NCBI GenBank assembly: GCA_947382485.1
Contig: CANCYS010000003.1
Span: forward strand, 62,001 to 126,000
DNA from: an uncultured Clostridia bacterium
Lineage (GTDB): Bacteria; Bacillota; Clostridia; Christensenellales; UBA1242
Length of the DNA: 64,000 bases
Direction: 5' to 3'
The position numbers were made by a program, and so were the translations under genes. This document shows positions 46,656 through 54,401 of the stretch, in pieces. Each line of letters opens with the position of its first letter. The stretch's first letter is position 1. The notes under the pieces are model-generated. The model saw nothing but the letters and a program-made list of their open reading frames with translations. It was not told where the DNA came from and searched no databases.

Positions 46656-47606
46656 ATGAAAAAAGAAGAAAGAATTGATATTTTAGTACCAGTTTATAAT
46701 GCTGAAATATTTATAGAAAGATGTTTAAATTGTCTTATTAATCAAACATATAAAAATACTAGAATAGTAATTGTAGATGATGGTTCAACTGATAATTCTG
46801 CAAATATTATTAAAAATTATGCAAATTTACATACAAATATAGAGTTTTTTGCAAAAAATAATGAAAAAAGCATTTCTAAAACCAGAAACTTTCTTCTTAC
46901 TAAAATAGAATCAAAATACTTCACTTTTTTTGACATTGATGACTATGCTGAACCAACATATATTGAAGAACTTTATTATGCAATAAAATATAATAATGCA
47001 GATATGTCATTGTGTGACAAGTTTTGGCATAAAGAAAACAAAAAGTTGAATATCAAAAAAATTAATGAAGATAGAAATTCCATCAACTTTTTAAACAAAC
47101 AAGAAGCCATTGCTGAAATGTTATCATCAAATATGTATAATGGAACTGTCTATGCAAAACTTATGAAATCAAGTTTACTAAAAAATGCAAACTTTGACCC
47201 AGAAATACATTATGGCGAAGACCTAGATTTCTGTTTCAAGATAATGCAAAATTGTAACAAATTTGTTTACTTAAATAAAAAGTTGTATCACTATATTATA
47301 AGAAAAAATAGTATCGTAAACAGCAAATTTAAAATTCAAAAAGTTACGTGCGTTGATTGTTATCAAAATATCATAAACAAAGTTACTGATAATGAAGAAC
47401 TTTCAATTTGTGCAAAATCAATGCAAGGATTGATTGCAATTGAAATTTTATATTACACATGGAGAGATAAATATAAAGATAAAAATCTCAAAAGAAGATT
47501 AAAATCAATTATAAAAAATAGCATTCCATATATAAGAAAAAATAAAAGACTTTCAAAACTTTTAAGATGCACTCCTCTGGTTTGGCGACTCACAAAAATT
47601 ATGTAA
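46656..47606 (+). CDS. Family 2 glycosyltransferase
   Basis: 316 residues. A GT-A fold with LVPVYNAEIFIERCLNCL at the N-terminus, VDDGSTDNS near 40 and the metal-binding FDIDDYAEP near 90. The acceptor-side motif HYGEDLDF lies near 190. The C-terminal part is basic and has no clear membrane helix. It transfers a sugar from a nucleotide sugar, with unknown acceptor. GTGAGG lies upstream of the ATG. It is followed by murG in the same direction after 44 nt, so it may act on an envelope polymer. Confidence 0.9.
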   Translation: MKKEERIDILVPVYNAEIFIERCLNCLINQTYKNTRIVIVDDGSTDNSANIIKNYANLHTNIEFFAKNNEKSISKTRNFLLTKIESKYFTFFDIDDYAEPTYIEELYYAIKYNNADMSLCDKFWHKENKKLNIKKINEDRNSINFLNKQEAIAEMLSSNMYNGTVYAKLMKSSLLKNANFDPEIHYGEDLDFCFKIMQNCNKFVYLNKKLYHYIIRKNSIVNSKFKIQKVTCVDCYQNIINKVTDNEELSICAKSMQGLIAIEILYYTWRDKYKDKNLKRRLKSIIKNSIPYIRKNKRLSKLLRCTPLVWRLTKIM

Positions 47607-47650
47607 AAAATGCACGAATTTTTATTCACTAAATAACATAAACTATTATT

Positions 47651-48715
47651 ATGAAAAAAGGAACAATAGTTTTAACTGGTGGCGGAACGGCTGGCCATGT
47701 AACGGTAAACATAAATCTTCAAAATGAATTAAAAAAACATTTTAACAAAATCATTTATATTGGTTCAAAAAATGGTATTGAAAAAGAGTTAATTAAAAAA
47801 AATACCAATTATGAATACTATGAAATAACAACTGTTAAATTCGAAAGAAAAAAGTTATTTAAAAATTTATTAATACCTTGTAAACTTTCAAAAGGAATTA
47901 AAGAAGCAAAAGAGTTAATCAAAAAATTTAACCCTGAAATAATTTTTTCAAAAGGTGGCTATGTTGGACTCCCTGTTGTTATTGCTGGAAAAAAATTAAA
48001 TATCCCTGTAATATGTCATGAAAGTGATATAACAATGGGACTCGCTAATAAATTAGCAAAAAAATATGCCACAAAAATTTGTACAAATTTCGAAATTACA
48101 GCAAAACAAAATGGAAATAAATGCACATACACTGGCATGCCAATAAATATTAGCCCACTATCAAAACAAGAAGCAAAAACAAAACTTCAAATAAAAACAT
48201 CAAAACCTATCCTACTTGTTACTGGTGGAAGTTTGGGTGCAAGAGCAATTAACAATTTTATTTTTGAAAACATAGACGAATTAACAAAGTTATATTATGT
48301 TATACATATAGTAGGAAAACATAATTTAAACAAAAACATAACTAATATTAATTATAAACAAATTGAGTTTAGCAATGACATGTGGACAATTTTTAAAGCC
48401 ACAGACTATGCAATTTCAAGAGCTGGTGCAAATACAATTATTGAACTTTTGGCAAATAAAATACTAACCATTTTTATTCCATTACCAAAAAATGCATCTC
48501 GTGGCGACCAAATTGATAATGCTAAATATCTAGAATCAAAAAACCTATCAACAACAATTCTTCAAGAAGATTTAAACCTAGAAAAACTGCAAAACTCATT
48601 AGAATATCTTAAAAATAATGCAATTTCAATTAAAAATTCAATTAAAGATGCAAAATTTGAAGATGGAACTTCAAAATTAATTAATATAATTTTAGACACA
48701 AAAAAACACATGTAA
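47651..48715 (+). CDS. murG: UDP-N-acetylglucosamine transferase MurG
   Basis: 354 residues. A GT-B glycosyltransferase with GGGTAGHVTVNINL at the N-terminus, SKGGYVGLPVVIA, the linker VTGGSLGARAINNF and the UDP-GlcNAc site SRAGANTIIELLA, closing with GDQIDNAKYL. The GTAGHV opening, not GTGGH, is typical of a clostridial MurG subtype. It converts lipid I to lipid II on the inner face of the membrane. No strong ribosome site precedes the ATG. It is probably transcribed with the glycosyltransferase upstream. Confidence 0.88.
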   Translation: MKKGTIVLTGGGTAGHVTVNINLQNELKKHFNKIIYIGSKNGIEKELIKKNTNYEYYEITTVKFERKKLFKNLLIPCKLSKGIKEAKELIKKFNPEIIFSKGGYVGLPVVIAGKKLNIPVICHESDITMGLANKLAKKYATKICTNFEITAKQNGNKCTYTGMPINISPLSKQEAKTKLQIKTSKPILLVTGGSLGARAINNFIFENIDELTKLYYVIHIVGKHNLNKNITNINYKQIEFSNDMWTIFKATDYAISRAGANTIIELLANKILTIFIPLPKNASRGDQIDNAKYLESKNLSTTILQEDLNLEKLQNSLEYLKNNAISIKNSIKDAKFEDGTSKLINIILDTKKHM

Positions 48716-48730
48716 TATACATGTGTTTTT
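48700..48730. terminator. Bidirectional terminator after murG and after the PII-like gene
   Basis: Stem AAAAACACATGTA/TACATGTGTTTTT with a 3-nt loop and A and T runs on both sides, between converging genes. The murG stop codon is inside. Confidence 0.85.
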
Positions 48731-48739
48731 TATTAAAAA

Positions 48740-49114
48740 TTATTCAACATTAATTTTTTCATATTCACAATCCATTCCTGCAACCAAAGAAACAGGCAAC
48801 GCAAACACCATTCCATGTGCCTCAGACTTATAATCCACAACTGAATAAATTGCCTTTATCGTAGGCACTGTGAGTTCATTTTTAGCAAGTATCAAAACCA
48901 ATGTATTTTCTGGATCAACACTAAAACCTAAAAACTTTTTTTGTATCTTCGAAATACCCTTTGCTTGCAAAAGAATTGCACCATTAGAACCGACTGATTT
49001 TGCTGCCTCAATAACATCAGATTCAAATCCCCTTTTAACAACTGTTAAAACAAGTTTATATTCTTCATCTGTAAAAATCTCATCTTCTTCAAAAGTAACT
49101 TTAACTTTTTCCAT
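48740..49114 (-). CDS. PII-like protein (second copy) associated with DUF1538
   Basis: 124 residues. The pattern YKLVLTVVKRG...VIEAAKSVGSNGAILLQAKGI, a short loop, then VLILAKNELTVPTIKAIYSVV follows the PII beta-alpha-beta topology, ending with GMVFALPVSLVAGM. The long T-loop of classic GlnB is missing. Genes like this are known beside DUF1538 membrane proteins, where they probably sense a ligand and control transport; this is inference. GGAGGGG precedes the ATG. It lies 9 nt after the first PII-like gene and ends the operon. Confidence 0.7.
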   Translation of the reverse strand: MEKVKVTFEEDEIFTDEEYKLVLTVVKRGFESDVIEAAKSVGSNGAILLQAKGISKIQKKFLGFSVDPENTLVLILAKNELTVPTIKAIYSVVDYKSEAHGMVFALPVSLVAGMDCEYEKINVE

Positions 49115-49123
49115 AAACCCCTC

Positions 49124-49504
49124 CTATTCAACAAATGGACCTTTCGCACCCATATATCCTAAAATATCAATAACAAATCCCTTACCATGACCTGTTTTGT
49201 TAAAATCAAATTCTTTGCAAATGTTAAGCATAAATATGTCTGTAATTTCTTTTTGACAAGTTGCCATAATAAAGCATTCATCAATTAAATATCCGTTAAT
49301 ACTTTTTTCAATAGAATTCCTTGGAATACCACAACACTGAACAGCGGCAACAACCCTTCCACCGTTATTCACAATAAATGATAACAATTTGTCCATATAT
49401 TTTATATTAACAATAAAACAACACATAGACAATTCATTAATTTGTGAAGGATGAAGTTGTTGTGAAACAATGACAAACTTTTTTTTATTCTTTTTATCTT
49501 TCAT
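49124..49504 (-). CDS. PII-like protein (first copy) associated with DUF1538
   Basis: 126 residues. A polar Lys-rich start leads to LSMCCFIVNIKYMDKLLSFIVNNGGRVVAAVQCCG, then a short loop and IFMLNICKEFDFNKTGHGKGFVIDILGYMG, again a PII-like fold with a GHGKGF glycine turn near the end. It is clearly diverged from the neighbouring copy. It overlaps the DUF1538 stop by 11 nt, and its GAGGAG site lies in that gene, so it is translationally coupled. Confidence 0.65.
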   Translation of the reverse strand: MKDKKNKKKFVIVSQQLHPSQINELSMCCFIVNIKYMDKLLSFIVNNGGRVVAAVQCCGIPRNSIEKSINGYLIDECFIMATCQKEITDIFMLNICKEFDFNKTGHGKGFVIDILGYMGAKGPFVE

Positions 49505-51035
49505 GTTGTTTCTCCTCTTTCTGTTTTAAAAGTTCATATTCTTCTTCAAGTGCTTCCATATTAGAATACATTTCAGTGCTATAAGAAATTCGTAATGCCT
49601 TCTTTTTCTCATTTCTCTCTTTAACAGCATTCTCAATTCGATATACAACTCCAAGCAACTGTAAAACAACAATTGGTGACATTGCAACGATACCAATAAG
49701 TCCAAAACCATCAACCGCACTTGTTGTTTGTGAAGCCAATGCAATCATAATTGGAAGTATAAAAGCAGAAGTCATAGGTCCAGATGCAACTCCACCAGAA
49801 TCAAACGCTAAACTAGTAAATATACTTGGAACAATATACATCAAAACCAATGCTATCAAATATCCTATCAAAATAATATAGAAAAAGTTAATATTAAAAA
49901 TAATTTTTAATGCTGAAAGCAAAATCGCAATAGCCATTGAAAAAGCAATAGCCAACATAACTACATAATATGGTATACTTCCCTTTGTTGCACTCTGAAC
50001 TTGTTTTGACAATACTATAACAGAAGGTTCAGAAAACGTAATAATAAAGCCCAATACCAAACATAAAACAATAATAACTGGCACACTTAATGTTGAAATA
50101 AAGTTGCCAATCATAGTACCCATTTCAGATATACCAAAATCAATACCAAACAAGAACATAAACAAACCAACAAATGTAAGTCCTAAACCAAATAAAAATT
50201 CAAGTTTCCTTTTCATAGGAAGTTTTATAAATATTAAATCATAAATATAAAAAACTATTGTAAGCGGTATAATTGCAAGTGAAGCACTTTTTAATACATT
50301 TAAAAATATATTTATTTGAGCAGAACTTTCAATTAAAGTTTCTGCCTTATCTCCAAAACAAACAAAAAACAACAAAACAGCAACAACAGGTCCAAGTGAG
50401 GCTAAACCAAGCATACCAAACACTTCTCTATTTGTGTTCTTTTTATTAAATTTTCTAGAAACACCTGCCGAAATTGCAAGCAAGAATGGTGCTGTTATAA
50501 TTCCTGTTGTCGCACCACCAGCGTCAAAAGCAATTGCTATATGTTCTGGTTTAACTTGTGTGCAAAGTAGAAAAATTACTGCAAATAGCACTGTATAAAC
50601 ATATTTAACTTCAATATTTTTAATTATTCTAAAAATTCCAAGTGCAATAAAAATTCCTACACCTGAGCCAATAAAAAATATAAGTAATGTTCTAGAAATC
50701 CCTATTCCAGAACTCATAATTTGATTAGAAAAAACTGTAACATCTGGTTCTGCAACTGTTGCACAAAAACCAAATACCATTGCGAATAAAATAAATATAA
50801 TAAACTTTGAAGCCTTGTTAACTGAGTTAACCATCAAATCACCCATTGGCATAATGGTTGAATCAATACCAGTTAAAAGTAAAACTTCACCAAAACAAAT
50901 CAAAACAACAGAAACAAAAAATTTAATAAGAATAGAACTGTCCATTGGATAAAAAAACAAATGGACAGTCAAAACTATTACCATTATTGGTAATAACGCT
51001 AAAAAAACATTAAGAAATTTTTTGAAAAACTGCAT
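49494..51035 (-). CDS. DUF1538 integral membrane protein with internal duplication
   Basis: 513 residues, about 12 membrane helices in two homologous halves. Each half has a GID-type helix (LLTGIDSTIMPMGDLM and FLFGIDFGISEMGTMIG), then an AEP/SEP turn (ATVAEPDVTVFSNQI and ITFSEPSVIVLSKQV), then a FD(A/S)GG segment (AFDAGGATTGIIT and AFDSGGVASGPMT). This inverted or parallel duplication looks like a transporter. Known members occur with PII-like genes, and the substrate is unknown. The C-terminal 40 residues are a charged coil. ACGAGGG precedes the ATG, and the coiled-coil gene ends 14 nt upstream. Confidence 0.88.
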   Translation of the reverse strand: MQFFKKFLNVFLALLPIMVIVLTVHLFFYPMDSSILIKFFVSVVLICFGEVLLLTGIDSTIMPMGDLMVNSVNKASKFIIFILFAMVFGFCATVAEPDVTVFSNQIMSSGIGISRTLLIFFIGSGVGIFIALGIFRIIKNIEVKYVYTVLFAVIFLLCTQVKPEHIAIAFDAGGATTGIITAPFLLAISAGVSRKFNKKNTNREVFGMLGLASLGPVVAVLLFFVCFGDKAETLIESSAQINIFLNVLKSASLAIIPLTIVFYIYDLIFIKLPMKRKLEFLFGLGLTFVGLFMFLFGIDFGISEMGTMIGNFISTLSVPVIIVLCLVLGFIITFSEPSVIVLSKQVQSATKGSIPYYVVMLAIAFSMAIAILLSALKIIFNINFFYIILIGYLIALVLMYIVPSIFTSLAFDSGGVASGPMTSAFILPIMIALASQTTSAVDGFGLIGIVAMSPIVVLQLLGVVYRIENAVKERNEKKKALRISYSTEMYSNMEALEEEYELLKQKEEKQHER

Positions 51036-51049
51036 TTATCCCTCGTAAC

Positions 51050-53023
51050 TTATTCAAAATCAATACTACCAATAATATCACTATCAATTCTTCGTCTATT
51101 AGACTTCTTTCTTCTTCTCTTTGCTGGGGTCTTTTGAACATCTACATTCTTAGCACTCTTTGAACTCTTTTTAGATGATCCTGTTTCATTAACAGCATTT
51201 TTAATTGCATCTTCATCAATTTCAGTCAATTGACTGTTGCTTAAATAAGCATTCTTATTTTGTGAAGATAGTTCAAGAAGTTTTTTATCCATTTCAAGAT
51301 TTGAAATATTAAGATTAGATTTAAGTTCTCGTCTAAGCATAGCACCAGCATTCTGTTTGTCAGAACTTGCCTTTTGTAAATCTTTAATTTCTTTTTCTCT
51401 ACGTTTAAAATTACTTTGAACTTCTTGAAGTTTAGCGTCCCTATCAATTTTTTCAAGATATGATTGTTTCTTCATATCTTCAACATGTTGCTTATAAGAT
51501 TCTTCTAATTCTTTAATCTTAGATTCATATTCTTCTGCAACTTTTTGTTTTTCAAGTTCAGCTTGTCTCAAACTTTCTTCAATTCTTTCATCTGCTTTCT
51601 TATTCTTTTCAATCAATTCATCTAGTTTTGCTTGCATTTCAGCCTGACGTTTTTCGTTTTCTTCATTAACAAATTGATTTAGTTCATCATTATGATTAAT
51701 TACACCAACTTGATCATACGCCATTTGATTATAACCGTCTACATAAACATCATTAGGATTATAATACATATCTGTCATATAACCAGTTTCATTTAGATTG
51801 TTTGGCATATCAGAACTTTCTTCTTTTTTATACATTTCTGTAAATTTATTAATTAACTCATCAGACATAGCCTTAAAGTCTTCTTTCGTCAAAATATCTT
51901 CACGATTAATTTTTTCATTTTGACTATTAAGATAACTTTCATCTTCTGACGCTTTTTCATCATCAGTTTTTTCTATATCTACATTTTCACTTTCATTAAA
52001 TTCAAGTCCATTATCATCATTGCTTGCAGATTCTTCATCAACTCCGTCATCATAAGTCTCTGTATTATCATCAACATTTTCATCTTCATTAATTTCAGCA
52101 GTCTTATCCTCAACTTTTGATGTAGATTCTTTTTCAACATCTTCTTCAAATTTTTCAGATTGCATTGATTCAACTTTCTTCAATCTTTCATTTAATTTTT
52201 CAATGTCATCAACAAGTTTGTCTTCATCTCTCCTTTCATTACCTTCTGCAATACTTGAAAGTTCATTTCCAGAAATAATTTTTTCATTAGACTTATCTCT
52301 AATTCGTTCTTCTTGTTCAAGTTTTTCAAGTCTACTTTTTACTCTTTCAAGTTCAGATTGTTCAATTTTATATTTTTCACCATAAAGGTCATCTTCAAGA
52401 GCAAAATCTTCAACATCAACTTTTGAAGAATATAAAAAGTTTTCATCTTGTGAAGAATCAGGAACAACATTTTGTGTTCTATCACCAAGAGGTTCAAGTA
52501 AGTCATCATTTTCTTCAAACTTATTCTTAGTTTTAGACTGTTGCTCCAATTTGTTTAAATAACTATCAAGATAGAATTTTTTATATGTAGGATCACTGCT
52601 TGCAAGTTGAGTGATTGGTTTTTGTGTTTCAGATTTAATCTGATCAATTCCATGATATTTTTCTTTACCAGATTTCTCTTTCATAAAATCAGCAATACTA
52701 AACTTAACAGCACTATCTGGCCTATCATTCAAAGATTCTTCAACCTTACGATAGTTTTTATTTTTCCATGAAGAAAAATCTTTCATATCAACAGGAGCAG
52801 TTCTAGGTTTTCTTGGACCAAAAAACTTACCAAAAGGTGTAGTTGGTTCAAATTTATTACTCATATTCTTACGAGCCATTGATTTATTTTCATCAGTTTG
52901 CTCGTTTCCTTTCAAACTACTATCAGAAGAAAGAATATTAATTACAACTGGTTCATTACGTGTTGACCTTAACGCTTTCTTGAATAAAGAAAACTCAGAG
53001 TCATCATAGAAAAAATTATTCAT
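51050..53023 (-). CDS. Large acidic coiled-coil protein of unknown function
   Basis: 657 residues without membrane helix or signal peptide. The N-terminal 120 residues contain GKFFGPRKPRTAP and several F-rich motifs. A first coil lies at about 210-290, a very acidic stretch at about 295-400, a Tyr/Asn-rich segment at about 425-455, and a long coiled coil at about 460-580. The C-terminus is basic (AKRRRKKSNRRR). I recognise no family. It might be a scaffold or cytoskeletal protein. It is the first gene of an operon with DUF1538 and PII-like genes, and its promoter carries a palindrome. Confidence 0.7.
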   Translation of the reverse strand: MNNFFYDDSEFSLFKKALRSTRNEPVVINILSSDSSLKGNEQTDENKSMARKNMSNKFEPTTPFGKFFGPRKPRTAPVDMKDFSSWKNKNYRKVEESLNDRPDSAVKFSIADFMKEKSGKEKYHGIDQIKSETQKPITQLASSDPTYKKFYLDSYLNKLEQQSKTKNKFEENDDLLEPLGDRTQNVVPDSSQDENFLYSSKVDVEDFALEDDLYGEKYKIEQSELERVKSRLEKLEQEERIRDKSNEKIISGNELSSIAEGNERRDEDKLVDDIEKLNERLKKVESMQSEKFEEDVEKESTSKVEDKTAEINEDENVDDNTETYDDGVDEESASNDDNGLEFNESENVDIEKTDDEKASEDESYLNSQNEKINREDILTKEDFKAMSDELINKFTEMYKKEESSDMPNNLNETGYMTDMYYNPNDVYVDGYNQMAYDQVGVINHNDELNQFVNEENEKRQAEMQAKLDELIEKNKKADERIEESLRQAELEKQKVAEEYESKIKELEESYKQHVEDMKKQSYLEKIDRDAKLQEVQSNFKRREKEIKDLQKASSDKQNAGAMLRRELKSNLNISNLEMDKKLLELSSQNKNAYLSNSQLTEIDEDAIKNAVNETGSSKKSSKSAKNVDVQKTPAKRRRKKSNRRRIDSDIIGSIDFE

Positions 53024-53042
53024 AAAATACCTTTATATATAA

Positions 53043-53081
53043 TACTAACATTAGTATACAATAATAAACTTAGATTTACAA
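53043..53081 (-). promoter_or_regulatory. Promoter with overlapping palindrome, upstream of the coiled-coil/DUF1538 operon
   Basis: TTGTAA (53076-53081), a 17-nt spacer and TATACT (53053-53058). A perfect inverted repeat ATACTAA-2 nt-TTAGTAT (53043-53058) covers the -10 box and the start region, where a repressor would block transcription. Confidence 0.6.
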
Positions 53082-53110
53082 ATTAAAATTAGGTTATAAA
53101 TATAAAATAA

Positions 53111-53140
53111 TAAAAAAATCGTTATATAAAATATAACGAT
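53111..53140 (-). terminator. Terminator of ddl
   Basis: A 10-bp stem ATCGTTATAT/ATATAACGAT (53118-53127 with 53131-53140) followed by seven T on the minus strand. Confidence 0.85.
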
Positions 53141-53147
53141 ATTGTAA

Positions 53148-54311
53148 TTAATCTAAAATATTAGTTGAAAAATCACTATTAAAGAAATTATTCTTAGTTT
53201 TATTTTCCTCTGCAATTTCAATAAGTCTTTGCGTTAGTGAGTTAACAAGTATCTTATTTTCTTTAAAGAAATAATACGAAAGTGAACCAGGAACAGCGTT
53301 AACTTCACAAACATAAATCTTTGAATTTTTCTCATCATACAAAAAATCAATACGAACAATTCCATGTAAGTTTAAAGACTTAAAAATCTTAGATGCTAAA
53401 AATTTAATTCTATCTCTTAGTTCATCTGGTATATCTGCTGGCAATTTTCTTGATTGACTTGCCATAGAATTTTTTAATGAATTATCAATCTTAGACGTCT
53501 TTCCTGTTCCATCAGATAGATATTTATCAGAAAAAGATAAAATTTCATGTTGCTTTAATGGCTCATCAATTTCAGAAACTTCAAATTTTTCTGTATCACC
53601 TATTACAGCAACATTGAATTCTCTTGCCCCAGCAATATATCTTTCAACAATAACTTCATTGTCAAATTCAAATGCATCAACAATCATATTTTCAAATTCA
53701 GATAAATCTTTTGCAACAAAAAGACCAATTGAACTTCCTCCATTATTCTGTTTAATAACAACAGGAAATTTTAAAAATCTAAGTTTAAAGTAAACATCTT
53801 TTTTAAAATTTTCAAAATCAAATTTTGAAATTCTAATGCCCCTAACAGTCGGAATATCTAATCCCTTCATAACTTGCTTAAAAAGATACTTATTCATACA
53901 AATTGAAAGTGCCATACTTCCACCTGCGGAACAAGATATACCAAAACATTCAAAAAATGATTCCAATCTTCCGTCTTCACCAATTCCACCATGACAACAA
54001 ATAATTGCTTCACTAACAGTTAAATATTCTTTAATACCAAACAATGTCTTTACGAACAATCTATTATTTTCACCACTAACAAAAGAAACTTCTAAAAATT
54101 TTTTACTTTTAGAATCAAATGAACTTAATGCAAAATCTTTCAAATTGAACTTGTTATTTTTATATATATAAAACTTGTTATCTCTTGAAATATAAAGTAA
54201 AACCAAATTTAAATCTTTTATTTTAGTTTTGTTATAAATTTGAGATGCAGTCACCACTGAAATATCATGTTCATAAGATTTCCCACCAAACACAAGTAAA
54301 ACATTTTTCAT
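53148..54311 (-). CDS. ddl: D-alanine--D-alanine ligase
   Basis: 387 residues. The N-terminal domain has FGGKSYEHDISVVTA and CCHGGIGEDGRLE. The ATP-grasp part has KQNNGGSSIGLFVAKD, and the C-terminal metal site CEVNAVPGS. It makes D-Ala-D-Ala for peptidoglycan. GGGGG precedes the ATG, and a terminator follows. The upstream murF uses its product, but murF has its own terminator, so the two are separate units. Confidence 0.95.
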   Translation of the reverse strand: MKNVLLVFGGKSYEHDISVVTASQIYNKTKIKDLNLVLLYISRDNKFYIYKNNKFNLKDFALSSFDSKSKKFLEVSFVSGENNRLFVKTLFGIKEYLTVSEAIICCHGGIGEDGRLESFFECFGISCSAGGSMALSICMNKYLFKQVMKGLDIPTVRGIRISKFDFENFKKDVYFKLRFLKFPVVIKQNNGGSSIGLFVAKDLSEFENMIVDAFEFDNEVIVERYIAGAREFNVAVIGDTEKFEVSEIDEPLKQHEILSFSDKYLSDGTGKTSKIDNSLKNSMASQSRKLPADIPDELRDRIKFLASKIFKSLNLHGIVRIDFLYDEKNSKIYVCEVNAVPGSLSYYFFKENKILVNSLTQRLIEIAEENKTKNNFFNSDFSTNILD

Positions 54312-54363
54312 AATATACCCCCAAATTATATTATGAAAAATTTCTATTAATTGTTAATTTTGC

Positions 54364-54393
54364 ATAAGAAAAACGAAGAACATTCTTCGTTTT
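54364..54393 (-). terminator. Terminator of the murF operon
   Basis: A 10-bp stem AAAACGAAGA/TCTTCGTTTT (54370-54379 with 54384-54393) with a 4-nt loop, then TTTTCTT on the minus strand. Confidence 0.8.
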
Positions 54394-54401
54394 TAATATT
54401 T

